Below the pieces are notes generated by a model. The model did no database searches, was not told where the DNA came from, and worked only from the letters and a program-made list of their open reading frames with translations. 64,000 nt of DNA from Physella acuta (lineage: Eukaryota > Mollusca > Gastropoda > Physidae): assembly GCF_028476545.1 (NCBI RefSeq), contig NW_026731572.1:265748-329747 (forward strand). The letters run 5' to 3'. A program made the position numbers and the translations under genes. Shown in pieces: positions 45,307 to 57,853 of this stretch (positions are counted from its first letter, which is position 1; every line of letters begins with the position of its first letter).

Positions 45307-45460
45307 CTTTAAAAATAGCACTCCAAAAAAACTTTAAAATGTAGACAAATAATATAAAACTGGAATTATGACTTGGACACTCGGTTAGTATAGCGAAGTC
45401 ACTACAAGAAAACACGGTAGGCTAACTCTAAAAGCTAAGTCTGAACCGGAAATGCAGATA
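45307..45460 (-). promoter_or_regulatory. Probable NEDD8 promoter and 5' UTR
   Basis: An ETS-type site (CCGGAA, 45446-45451) lies about 140 bp upstream of the NEDD8 ATG in unique DNA. No TATA box is seen. The start site is not determined. Confidence 0.3.
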
Positions 45461-45857
45461 ATATTTCGCAAAATTATATAATTTAATGTATAATAATGTG
45501 GTTGCATTTGATAAAATTGAGACAATGCATTACACTCACTAACTAATATCGAAGCAAAATATGGTTTGAGATGCCGATTAATTAAATACGCCATATCTTA
45601 GCCAGTACAATCATAGTTTCTTTCAGGCATCTCTTCGGGAGGGGTGCACTGCTCCCCCGAAGCACGCCCCCCCCCCTCGAAGAGAATACAAATTTTATTG
45701 AAAATATATTTTTTTAACATTGATCCCCCCCCCGGAAAGTTTCTATCCCCCTGGGGGGGGGGGGAAATGACTGAAACACTTATAACAATACATCAGGTAT
45801 TCAGTAGCATCATTTTATTTTTAATTATGGTTATTTAAAAAAAAAACATCGGCTTAC

Positions 45858-46056
45858 CAGATCTACCTTCATCGTCATCTTCCTCTGGACCCCATATTGG
45901 AGGAGTTGTGGAGCATATGGTCGTACTCATTTTTGGGCGGTTCCTCCAAGATGGGTCCTTGATATTCCCATTGCTCTGTGTCGCTGACAGCTGATCTTTT
46001 CCACGTTTGTTTTGTGTGGTGATGACAGTTGTTGGTTCGCGCAAACTGGAGCCTAT
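45858..46056 (-). CDS. Orphan open exon upstream of NEDD8, unrecognised
   Basis: Minus-strand segment with an AATTTAG acceptor before 46056 and a GATCTG/GTAAGC donor at 45858. It is open in one frame for 66 codons plus one base. The peptide contains SSLREPTTVITTQNKRGKDQ, then KDPSWRNRPKMSTTICSTTP and IWGPEEDDDEG. Composition is more GC-rich and codon-like than the surroundings. No in-frame ATG precedes the internal Met. It could be an exon of an unseen minus-strand gene, an alternative 5' exon of NEDD8 (joining to the NEDD8 ATG would be out of frame), or a fossil fragment. I recognise no domain. Confidence 0.35.
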
Positions 46057-48848
46057 CTAAATTGATCTAATTCATCATCTCAAACGGCCTTTTAAAACTC
46101 TGGATTTCAACGAAAGGTTGCAACCAGCTATCAGTTTCTTTCAGACATGTTTCACCGAAAGGAAGGAGGGGCACTTCAAACATTTGGGTGGATTTACTTA
46201 CAAACTCTTGCTCTCTTCATAAACTTGCTGAATATGTTAAATTGTGATGTGGTCTCCCTTTGTGTCTTTAAATGATTTTCAGCCTGATTCTAAATTAAGC
46301 AAGTTCTCAACATTGGGTATTTATTAGACGGTCTTTTTAACAAACCTTGATTTTTTCTGAGTAGGCCTACCTATCTAGTAATATTGACTGTGGTACGTCT
46401 ACTTATTAAAACAAGCGGCGATACTCCATTTTCTAATTTAATTTTTAAAATTTCTTTAGCACACCTGATAAACATAAATGGTCTCACTGATTTTTTTGTG
46501 CTCTTTTTGCGTTGGAAATGATTTAATATGGTTTCTAATGTTTGGTTGTCGACATTTGGGTTTCAAATACTACTCCAGCAGGTCCATTATTTTTTATGTA
46601 GGAATTATAATTTGTATAACCCACACTATCATGTACTTGTTGGTCGGGAATATGTCAGAAAGTAAAGACGGATCGCATCATGCATCTTATATGTGTAAAC
46701 GTGGTAGAGGGTTTTAAATTAGAGTGACCCTGTGTAACATACAGGTAAGCTTTTTTTTTTAAAGTTAAAGTCACGTTTATTTCTAAAAGAGGTATTTATA
46801 GTGTGCTGTAATTGTGATTACTGATTCATTACAATAGTTTGTTTTGAAATTTAGGCTTTTAATTATAAGAATTTAAAACTATTAAAATTCTTGCTTGAAT
46901 ATCCCAATACTGAGACAGACGATTTTTGAATGAAACCAACACTACTGCAGGTCACGTAAAGCAGATTAGGACTAAGTGCAAAGAATAACTAAGTGAACCT
47001 TTTCTGACAATAATGGGCATGAAAAGTTTATGTTATCATCCTGATTTTTTGACAAAATCTTTTTAAAAATGTGGCAAGATAAAATCATAGTTGCATTTGC
47101 AAAATGAAAGCCGTTTGGGAACCATCGATTAAACTCATTTTTATGTTTGTATCGAATATAAGTAAGCCGCCAAAAAGCCATTTAGAATTAATTTATCAAT
47201 TCATATATTTTTAAAAACTGCCCTCAACCTCTCCTTAAATTCAACCAGAATGGCCAGGGAGAGTAAAACGATATAAGTTAGAGCAATTATTTTCCATTAT
47301 AAAAAAAAATCAGTGATCTATGGTGTATAGTGTAGTATTGTGTATGTATTAAATACTGTAACATCCTTAATCACCACAACACCCTATTTCTACTAATACA
47401 AATTAAAAATAAGTGCTAAATTACTATTATATTATCCTAAATAAAATCTGAAGTAATTTTGTACTTATTACACAAATGTTATGAAATATTTAATTTTGGT
47501 TGAAAAATATGCTTTCTGACTGGCAACAAACATTTGGAACTAGCTTTTCAAGTCTATTTAAAATGAACAATTCAGTTGTGTTCTACAATGATTTATTTAC
47601 CTTAAGCATCCTTGGTGTAAAATTGGTCTTTTTGTACCATTTAATAACAATTGTATATATCAGATTCATTTCTAAAAATACCAGTAATGTTGCAAGACAG
47701 CAATAAACGTACTCTACATATTCAATCAATTGAATTATTACTGTTCTAGAGTATTAATAAGATTTTTTTTATCTCACCACAGAAATACATTTAATTATTT
47801 GTTTTCAGAAGTTATACAAATTGTATTAATGATGATTAAATGTACACAAAGCTGATTATTAAAAAAAAAATGTTTAAATGAACAACAATCTAATTATATT
47901 TTACAAATGTACACATTTCAGTTCACAATTTCTTTAATAATAAGAGCATTAACTGTACTAAAAATGTTACTATGATACCAGGATTTATAGAAAATTTAAT
48001 TTTTAATACTCAAACCTTATTTTGTAGGCAACAACTACACATACAATCAAATTTTATACTCAAGTATTTAGGACTTTTAATATAAATTATTTTTTACGGT
48101 GCAATGAAAGAATAGTTATCAAATTTAACATATTTTACAAGTATGTAAATGATTGAAAATTTATTCTTTGGAAACATATATATATATATACCTGAATTTT
48201 TAATTGGGAGAATAGCTGTAAAATATCCTCAACGAAGTACTAGAGTAAAAGTATTTAAAAACATCCCTAGAGATTTGTAGCATCGTATTTTAGTATAACA
48301 GGCACAGCAATTTAAAATGCACAATGCATTCACATGTATTGAAACTATTTACTATGAGATTATGAAGTGACAAAACCATAGGCATAATTATGTAATGGGT
48401 AATTTAAATAATGGAGTTCTGTTAAAAAATTTACTGAGCAAATTTTTTTAACTAATCAGAAGACACTATAAAAATGTTATTAAAAGTCATATTTCGCATT
48501 AGGATTAGATTTAAGTTTCTTTTTATTTTTTTCATTCATTTCAAGAACATTTTTTTTAAAATGCTGCTCAAAGTGGTTTTATTTATTTTAAGAGCATGTT
48601 TTATTTTAATTTTATATTACAAAAAACTTTATTCTGGATAACAAATTAGATAATTGAAACACCAAACACAAAAACAAATGGTAATACACATAATTATTTT
48701 AATTCCTATTCCTAATATTAAGTGATCTCCTTTGCTTAATATTTTATGAATATTCTTTCTGCTTACTAAACACCAATTAAAAAATTAATATTTAATCTTG
48801 AGATAGTGTTTTACAAAATAAAAAATGAACAGATGCCAAAGTGGTTTT
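46057..48848. other. Spacer between the orphan exon and RBM39
   Basis: No supportable exon in about 2.8 kb. The part nearest 48.8 kb presumably includes the RBM39 3' UTR. A plus-strand open frame at 46478-46717 is hydrophobic and domain-less and I do not accept it as a gene. Confidence 0.45.
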
Positions 48849-51800
48849 CTATCGCATTGGCGGTTGGGCCATAAATCCAGTTTGATAAGAGGCTGATAAT
48901 GCTTGTGATGATGGCATGAGGAGTTGATTTGCTCTCACAGAGTCTGCAAACAGACTGTGATAGTTAGGGAGAGGCACATATGCAGCTGTTATTACACGTC
49001 CTGGAAATAAAAATAATTTGATGCTTTGTTAGTATATTTTCAATGCTTTCGTTGTATATAGTAAATACTGTTTTATCAAAGCTGCATAGACTCAAGATGA
49101 TTCAATTTACCTGCATAAAAGCGTCCATGCAATGCATTTACAGATGCTACAGCTGCAGATATACTGGGGCATTTAACATACACATTTCCTTGAGGAGAAT
49201 TTTTATCTACATAAAGGTGTAGAACACCCCCATGTTTATTGCATTCATCTATGACATCATCTCGAACTTCTTGATCCCAGTTTGATCTTGTTTCACTTTA
49301 AAAATAATTTTGTTATAGAATTTATTAAGTATTAATATAGAAAAACATTTTAAAACTAAGTCTCTGCATTATAATGTTATTTGCATTACAGTAATATTGT
49401 TCTCAGTTTTATGGTAGTTTTCACTAGCTATCTGCACCAAAGTGAATCCAGGACAAAATATTACAATTTACAAAATAATAAAACACTGACCAAATACTGA
49501 AGGGTATAGAAGAGACAAAAGAGGAAAGAAAAGGAAGAATGAAAATAATTCCAGGAAAGGGGTAAATTGATTTCGGTTATCAATTATTTTATTATTGCAG
49601 CATTATATTTCCTAAAATATAGAAAAGGACAGGTAGGTGAGAATTCAACTGCCAACCTGAAAGTCAAATTTGGGTATCTGGAGAACTTCCCTTAGTCCAC
49701 CAAGCTAGTATTACGGAAAGTAAATGCAGCAGGGCATAGTACAGATCATTTTATCCTTTCATATACTGTGGTCACAGAAACAGATAAACTCTACTTCCTT
49801 TTCACTATTGACTATAAAGGGTTACTTTTACTTCATAAGCTTTATTTCTAATGGTCAATTTTTAGTGAAACAAATGAAATCATGTAAATAACTTACGTGG
49901 TAGGTTCAAACATATTTGATAACACAAAGCATTGTGTAGCTATTGGAGGTGCATTTAGTTGAATGTGCTGTGCAACAGCAGAGCCAGGAGTTGCAGCAAG
50001 GTTTGACTGTAGCCCTGCTTGTAATGGCAAAGGTGCATGAGGATTTATGGGAATACCACCAATAGTACCGGCATGAGTCAAGTTGTTAAGAGCATTTGCA
50101 GCATACTGGGGAATCTGGAAACCAGTTCCTAAAAAAAAGATTTAACTTTCACTAACATAGTTAACAGCAATGCCACTCATGATTTGACAAACATTTTACA
50201 AATTTAAATATTTAACCTTGTTAATATTTCAGTTTCTAGTTCAACATACCTTCTGCCAATTTAGCCATAAGCTGTAAACGCCCCGTGGCACCAAGATCAA
50301 TGCCAGCCCTATCCATTTCATCTGTATCCAACTGTCCTTGGCCAGGTGGTTGCCCATTTTCTGATGTACGTTCCGTTACATGGCCAACTTTCATAGGGCG
50401 ACCAGCCAACTCAAACCCGTTAAGTTGATCCAAAGCTTTCTTTGCATCATCAGCATTTGCAAACTGAATAATATAAAAAGTAATTATATATTTAGATGTT
50501 ATTTAGTATATTTGTTTGAATATTGGTTGCATGCAGAAAAATTATAATTGAAATCTTACCATGTTAAATATGTTTATTTAAAATTTTAATTTTTAAAAGC
50601 ATTTGGTTTAAACTAAGATTTTTTTTTAATGAATTTATTATCAAAAAAGAATACTACAACCTTTCATAGTACTTAGCATACAGCACTATCTAATATTAAG
50701 GATTTAATCTATTGTTCAAATGAAAATAATCTAATTAGCATTACTATACTCACACTAATGAATCCAAATCCAAGTGAACGTTGTGTTTCATGATCTCGCA
50801 TTATTTTTATGTCAATGATCTGCAACAAAATATACATGTTAAAATACATAATAAAAAGTAGATAATTTACATTATCTTATTAATTTTAACCCTTATGTTC
50901 CTGTACATATCCATTCCCAGTTAGGGAATTCACCATTAATTTTAAAAGGGTAATATTTACCAACAAAAAAAACCATCTAACTTTTTGAAGCATAACTAGA
51001 AAACAGCTAAACCTACTTTTGTTTGCAACATATTAACCATTAATGTCCCGTAACGCCCGCTGCCGCCCGACACCGTTAATGTCCCGTAACGCTCGCTGCC
51101 GCCCGCTTTCAATACGCATAGAAAAATTAAATTTGTTTCATTAAAATTTGGCCTACAAATCCTAATTTTTAACTAAACAGGAAGTCGGATTGTTTCAGCA
51201 TCCTTTTCCGGCCTTCTAATTGCAATGGCGCTTTTGAAAGATAAAAAATAATAGTTTCTTTCTATCTCGAAATTTTAGACTCATCTGTCCTATTTTTAGT
51301 AGATTTAATATTAAAAATAAAATAAAGTAATGCCTCTAAACGTATCTAGGCATGTATTTTATGAATTATATATCTTAAACATAACCAAATTGATATTTAA
51401 CTGTTAAATTCGATGCATAGTTGTTTAGACAAAAATAAATAAAGTTGACTACCGAAAATGACCTGTTTTGAATTTTCTCCGACATTTTTTATTTTTATAC
51501 TGTACTTTTACCAAATATAATATATTCTATTTAATACTGTTGGAAAGCCATGTTCATTCCCAACATTAAGCAGTAGTTTTAATCTTAATTTTTAATTTCA
51601 TTTAGACAAAAACAAATATTTTGTGAAACTATTCACTTGATCATACAGAGTTATGCTCCTTACATCGGGCCGTCATGGGTGGAGTTTTGGTAGAATGAAT
51701 GGGACATTAATGGTTAAAATGGACAGATCTAATTTACAGTCCAGACAGTTGCCTAGCCATACTGGCTGAGACAGGCTGTTCCAGATGTAACTTTTTATGC

Positions 51801-54800
51801 AGTAATTTTTATTTAACTTAGGAAACAGAGAAAGAAGTAGTAAAAGTTAACCAATAAAACTGACGTGTATTTCAAAGAGGTTAGCAAGTGACTAAAAATA
51901 AAAGTAAGATACAACAAACCTTCCCAAATGGTTCAAATATTCCTCTAAGCATATCTTCTGTTATGTTGAAGTGCAGGGATCCAACATATAATCTCATTGG
52001 ACCTTCACTTGGCTTTTGTGGAACAGGGGTAGATGTTGGCTGAGCTCTATTTTTTTCAGCCTGTGATGGCTGCACCAATATAGGAACACCAAGCAATTTC
52101 TGGCCAGATAACCCAATGGCTAAAGGCACAGACTCTGGATCTGCAAATTCTACATAGCATATTCCCTTTGAACGTCTAGTTTTGTTGTCTGTAATAAGAC
52201 GAACATCTCGCACCTAGGAAAATCAAATTATATATTCACAAGTCTTTTAATTTATAAAAAGGCACATTAATTAGCCATAAATTTATTTTGAAAAGATTAG
52301 CAAATACAAAAATTATTAAAATTTACTTTTCCGACGGAAGAAAAAAACTCCTCCAAATCTCTAGGTCGTATACGTGCTGACAGTTGCATACAAAAGACAG
52401 TCCGAACATCTCTTTCCTCGGGGGTAAGCTCTGGCTCTCTAAGGATAAACAAATTTTATCAATATTTTCAGATTAATGCTACTCTCAACCACCTCTTAAA
52501 ATAAGGCATCTATTGTAATAAAATAAAAAAGAATGGATACCTTTGCCTTTCCACTCGTGGAATTTCGGTTCTGAAAAAGTTAATTGAAAATTTACTATTA
52601 ATAAGAGCAAGCATGTATGTAAAAAAATAAACTGTTTGCTCTTTTATATATTTTGCAGGAGAAAATTGTCTTTATAAAAACATAATGGGAAAAGCTTCTT
52701 AGCTAAAATGATTAGAAGCTGTTCTTAAGTGGACAAATTTTGTAATTTAATTTTTACCCATTGATATTGCAATTGAATTAAACTTGCTATCATATATGGT
52801 TGAAATAGAGGACATAAAGTATTAAGAATTGCATAAATAAGGACTTTAAAAATTATAGAGATATTATATAATGAACTTTATAAGGGTACAGATGTCTACA
52901 TGTGTACTTCAGATTATTTTTTGAAGTTAGTCATGATATGTTGAGCTAACTAATTATGACTAGCTAAAACCTTTAAATTACAAGAGGCACAGCAACACAA
53001 AAAATCTAGGAGGACAAACGAGAAGGTGCTAAAAATAAATTCCACTAAAAAAAACTCAATGACAACTATATTTCTTGTATAAATATCTGTCCCAAGAAAA
53101 AAAAAGGAAATTAAAGCAAATAAAGTTTTGCTTTTTCTTTCTCTTTTCACTAAAGATTAGTAATTTTACAAGCCCACCATAGAGTATACATACCTAAGTG
53201 GACTTCTGCTTCTTTTACGCCTAGGGGATCTACTTCGTTTACGTTTGTCTCGATCTGCATCTCTGTCTCTACTTCTACTGCGGCGCCTGTCTCGTTCTCT
53301 TTCCCTGCGTCTTCTATCTCTACTACGACTTCTAGATTTTCTGTCTCTACTTCTCGACCTTCTATCTTTACTTTTAGAAGTTCTGTCTCGACTTTTCGAT
53401 CTCCTCTCACGACTACGAGATCTATAAAAAATATTGATAATTTAAGTGCATTCAATATTTTAAAATAATGTACATGTAAGTAGGTAAGGTGTGGTTAAAT
53501 GAGACTGGTCAAGTGTTTATGTGTTTGACTGCTAACCCAAGTCTTTAGTTCAGATCCCGGGGTCTAGTCTGTACTACATCCCAGAGTCCACCAGACGGGT
53601 ACCTGACTCATGTTAAGAAATGTAATGGTGGATGAGAATAGTGCTAAACTATCTCTTCATATGCCAAGATACAGATGATTTTACCTGGCCATGGACTGTG
53701 AGGTGCGATTGAGTATTATACTTTTTTATACATGTAAGCATGAAATGAGGATACAGGTTTGGAGCCTCCATAAATGATATCACACAATTTACCCTACCCA
53801 ATCACCACAATAAGAATAAAGTTTTATGCCTAAAATATATGGCCAACAATTCCTAATTTTTGGCAAGATTAATTTTTTCAAAATATTAAATGATAACCAA
53901 ATTTTAATTAGGAAGCAGATAAAAACAAGCATTTAGTATTACTGTTAGGTGTTTCCTATTTTTCGTCTAATAAGTTTAAGATTAACAAAAAGACTTAACT
54001 TCCTTCTAAAACTATGAAATACTTTGTTTTGTACACACCTTTTCCTGCCCTTGCTTCTGTCACGGCTATTGCTCCGACTTCTCTTTTTCCTGTAAACAAA
54101 AAAAAAAAAAACATTCAATAATCAAATAGTCAATACATGAGCACTTTATATGCACATACATACAAGAGAACTTGTTAATTAAAATAGCATTAAAAAAGCA
54201 TATAAATAGCTCACATCATTTAAATACATTTGTTAAGGTCAACATTGTTTACCATTTACAAACATCTATTTAACGATACTGATGGATTTCCCCAGTATTA
54301 CAAAAACCTTAGAAACTGCTATCAGATCAAAGACAAATGTGGTGCTTAAGGAAGCAAATGTGTGTGAGAGAAGAGACTAAACACCAAATACTTTATAATT
54401 AGAATGTGGTACTGATGATACTGAGATATGTAGTCTTAGCATAAACTGATAACACTTTCATCATATAATCCTCTGTTGGCAAAATTCAGGATAGGTGTAG
54501 AAGAACAGCTCACTTCAAGGATCACATAATTCCTACAAAACCGTTCTTCTTTAATTTGGTATCAGCACCTCGTTTGAGTTAATTCATATTTGCAGAGGTT
54601 TAAGTGTGCTAGGATTAAGACCACATACCTGGCAACACATTCATGTCAGGTTTGCATCTATTTCAAAGTTCTCCAAAACAAGATAGGGGCACCTATGCCA
54701 ACACAACAAGAAATCAAATTAGATTTAAAGACAATATTTATTTCAAGTCACTGATAAAATGGCTGCAAAAAGCCTGTTTTCCTTGCGACCAAGAGACGTG

Positions 54801-55785
54801 CCTATAAACAAAAACAAATATTTAAAGAGGGATGTACGAGAATCTTTGCAAGAAACCAATTAGATTCTAGTAGTGGCTTGCTATCAATTTTCAATTTAAA
54901 GTCTTCACCTGAAATGAGAAAATTTAAAAACTTCAGTGAAAAGCTGAAGAGAACCTCAAATTTTCCTGATTTTTCAACAGTGACAGAGCTCTGGAAGATG
55001 GGGGTAAGCAGAATTCTTAGTTCTGCTTTACTTACCTACAGAATATCATGGTTTGTCACTAGAATGTGTCAGATTTTAATTGGAGTAAGAAGTCCAATTT
55101 AAACTCTTGGATTTTGCAACTCCCAGGATTAGGGCTATATTGCTGCACATAAAAACAAACAAGCACTTACTTTTTCTCTTTTCTTGAGGATGATGATGAT
55201 TTTTCTATTTTTCCTTCTTCCTGTATATCCGAAAACATCAAATGAAGTAATCAGGAACACAGCGCAACAGGGGCATTGGGGAAGGGGCAGAGAAAAACAA
55301 CCATAGAAGTATGCATTAATAATTTATTAACAACTTAATTTAAAACTTACTTGAAACAAAATTTTCACCTCTATATAATTAAATATTATCTAGAGGCCAC
55401 CAATATTCTTTATAGTAAGATTTTATGATTTCACTCAGTTCAATTAACAAAGTTTAACCACAATGTTAGCCTGAAAATGGTAAGAATGTGATATATTAAC
55501 AGAATTAGTAAAAAGCATGCAGCATGTGTAGGAAGATGTAACTGTGGATGAAGCCATCAGGAAAGGAGCTTGCAGAACAGAGTGCTTTGCCTATCAAGAA
55601 ACAAAGCCAGGATTTAATTTTATTGTTTTTAGAGCACACAACAAGATGAATTCAAGGTTACTAAAACATTTTAAAATAAATGGTTGGCTTAAGTAAATGT
55701 AAATAATAGTAAAAATTTAAGCAGAACATACTTCTTTTTTATAAGGGGCCTCCAGCATGGCTTCAACATCAAGCTCGTCAGCCAT
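48849..55785 (-). CDS. RBM39: RNA-binding protein 39 (CAPER-alpha), SR-like splicing factor
   Basis: RBM39 is a nuclear splicing factor and transcriptional coactivator related to U2AF65. Twelve exons join in frame to 555 residues: 55785-55732, 55220-55171, 54089-54039, 53421-53194, 52570-52541, 52438-52327, 52213-51920, 50819-50754, 50463-50250, 50128-49897, 49295-49111 and 49000-48849. In order: MADELDVEAMLEAPYKKE, nearly the human start; an Arg/Ser domain (about 38-128); RRM1 with VRTVFCMQLSARI and KGICYVEFAD (about 149-225); RRM2 with MRLYVGSLHFNITEDMLRGI and LGFGFISFA (about 246-325); a Gly/Ala/Gln-rich linker; and a C-terminal UHM with WDQEVRDDVIDECNKHGGV, NVYVKCPS and HGRFYAG. Human RBM39 is about 530 residues. 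A 5' UTR acceptor (TTTCAG) lies at 55808, so at least one noncoding exon is upstream. The donor after exon 7 is a weak GTTTGT. Confidence 0.97.
49640..49825 (+). mobile_element. Degraded SINE body in an RBM39 intron
   Basis: Blocks GGAAAGTAAATGCAGCAGGG, GTGGTCACAGAAACAGATAA and ACTCTACTTCC match the first SINE family in order. The head is unrecognisable. Confidence 0.65.
51033..51717. mobile_element. TTAA-flanked MITE, unduplicated copy
   Basis: In RBM39 intron 7, inverted relative to 30643-31882. TTAA at both sides and CCATTAATGTCCC termini. At 685 bp it equals copy 1 minus one 554-bp unit, so it represents the ancestral form. The GC-rich end here is on the left, with the CCCGTAACGC(C/T)CGCTGCCG block twice. 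Confidence 0.88.
53503..53735 (+). mobile_element. SINE in an RBM39 intron
   Basis: Plus-strand copy with a recognisable though diverged head (GACTGCTAACCC, B box AGTTCAGATCCCG) and body blocks GAGTCCACCAGACGGGTACC, TAGTGCTAAACTATCTCTTC and CATATGCC. Confidence 0.8.
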
Positions 55786-55984
55786 TTTAAATTCACTTCT
55801 CTGTTGACTGAAATTTACAATCAACAATGCATTTTAAAAAGCTTGGTAAGTCATAACAATTGGTGTGCAGTTAAATATGTTTAATCAGGTAAGGAAAGTC
55901 ACCATTAAAAGTAAATTGCTTCAATGGCATGAAACGCCACCACAGCCATTGTATATGGGCAGTTACTTGAGATTGCAAGCACTG

Positions 55985-56470
55985 AAAGTTCACATTGGTT
56001 TAAGATATGAATAGTGTAGCATATAGCATACATCATAGCAATACCATTGCGATCTGAGATTGTCAAGATTTGTCACCTGTGTTCTATTATATGTCTGTAT
56101 TGCTTCTATTATAGCATACTACCACGCATGCGAGATATTAGTTTTTAAAAAAACTGGCCCGGGAGCTGTAGACTGTATTGAGCTATTTAATACAATTATT
56201 ATAATTTTTTTTGTATTTGGACTGATAGGCCCATAAAAATCAAATAACGTTAAACAGGAGAAGAAAACATAAAGCACATTTTTTACCTATGCACTCAACA
56301 TTCACTCGGTCAGAGAAGTTCATACCATAAGCCATATATTATAGACCTATCGACTCCCAGGAATGATATCAGGTATTTAATGCAATATCTCAAGATATCA
56401 TTTAGAATTACAAGAAAAAAATCACAACAACAGAAGATATATTCTGCATCATAAAAGGAAAGCATAAAAG
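55985..56470 (+). repeat. Dispersed repeat, copy 2
   Basis: Homologous to 44010-44640: shares CATACATCATAGCAATACCA, GCATGCGAGATATTAG, GGCCCGGGAGCTGTAGAC and AGAAGTTCATACCATAAGCC. The GC-rich terminal modules around copy 1 are absent here. Confidence 0.83.
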
Positions 56471-57129
56471 GTTGATCACTAGTGAGGAACTCTGGTGTAA
56501 AGTCAATTAAAAAGTTGAAACAATTTGTAGTTAATGTGGCCTCAAACGTAAGAGTATAACATGTTTATGTTGTTATGGAATTTTGATGAGAATTTCAGAA
56601 TGATTTTTTAAATTAAAAATGTATCAACAATAGCTAGCACACTAGTAAACTAAGCCAATTTAGCACATTTTAACTTTCTGTGCAGTCATTATTACTGAAA
56701 AAAATTCCAAAGTCAGGTCAGCCCATAACCTGTGACCTTCATTAAAACATAATTTACTTTTTTTTTATTAGTAAACATGTGCTTAATCTTACCCATTAAG
56801 TAATAAAAATTTTAAAAAGCAATTTTAATTAGGCCTACTATTGAAAAGTGAGATAAACAGCTTAAACACATGCTTTCTTGAGGGTGTGTGGCACATCGCA
56901 ATTATAACTTTATATTACTGTGTTTTATGACTATATTTGTACACAATCAGCATGCTATGCTTTTAAAATTGATAAATGGTAAGTATACCAAGTTACAAAA
57001 CCTGCAATCTAACTACATTTGGCTAGATTTATGACTGTTTTTTGTCACACCTAAAAATAGAATGTTTACTGTTTTCTTCATTGATGATCATTTTTATTAT
57101 TTTTTAAACTAAAACTAATAATTCATACT

Positions 57130-57330
57130 TTCTGGTCACTGTGAGTTCAGCAGGCCTAAAGCATACGTCATAGAATGAACCCAAGTTCACGAAATGAGAT
57201 GTCTGTGTCTTCACTTCTCTCTTCCTCCCACTTTCCCCCCCCCCCCCACTCAAGCAAATTGAAAGTCCACATAGGATGAATAATATAGACTTAGATTTAC
57301 TATCACGCATGCTAGATAGCTGTTAAAACA
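57130..57330 (+). repeat. Dispersed repeat, degraded copy 3
   Basis: Order and fragments (GCATACGTCATAGAATGAAC, a C run, CTATCACGCATGCTAGATAG) follow copy 1 at lower identity. It is shorter and older. Confidence 0.5.
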
Positions 57331-57569
57331 ATTTACTATAGGACAGTTTGATTTAGCTAGATTGCTGCTAGATCTAGGACTATCACCTGACCCACTACTG
57401 ACACTGTACTGTTCTGTTTTTTTTCAAGTACTAGATCTAGATCTAGACTAGATTCTTGGGTGTTGAAATAATATAAATACACTTAAACTACATCTATGTC
57501 AACATTAAATTGCTACCACGGGGAAAAAAAAAAATAGGGCAGTCCTGATATGTTTTTTTCTTTAGATTG

Positions 57570-57690
57570 CGTGCCATAAATGAACAGTTTATGTGCAGGC
57601 GCCGTGGTTTCGCATGAGACATGCTAATTAAAGTTTCAATGAGCCAAAAACCGACGAAGTGTCCGCGCTCAAGTAAACTTCTCTAGTGAG
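57570..57690 (-). repeat. Fragment of the inverted-repeat unit from TRAPPC2L intron 1
   Basis: The minus strand matches 37964-38100, including CACTTCGTCGGTTTTTGGCT, TTTAATTAGCATGTCTCA and CGAAACCACGGCGCCTGCAC. It directly abuts the left end of the GGTAATC element that follows. Confidence 0.82.
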
Positions 57691-57853
57691 AAAAACTGGT
57701 AATCTACCGATTTAGGTACGTAAAATCGTCCGCGGCTAGTAATGTACAAAAAAGTTAACTCATTGTCAAGGCTTTAATAGAAGTATATTATGTTATATTT
57801 GTGTCAAATATTATAGATAAATGAATAATAAACCTAAATCAATGGCTAAATAT

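Larger units (their letters stand above)
55808..57569. other. Region upstream of RBM39 coding exon 1
   Basis: Presumed 5' UTR intron or promoter region of RBM39. It contains dispersed-repeat copies (annotated) and a C run at about 57236. No coding exon is recognised, and the noncoding first exon could not be placed. Confidence 0.4.

Noticed and set aside
46478-46717. Hydrophobic plus-strand open frame upstream of the NEDD8 region
   Set aside because: No homology I recognise, no splice continuity and composition typical of AT-rich noncoding DNA.
53245-53427. Plus-strand Leu/Ser/Arg-rich open frame
   Set aside because: It is the antisense of the RBM39 Arg/Ser exon, which is in frame with the rest of the gene.
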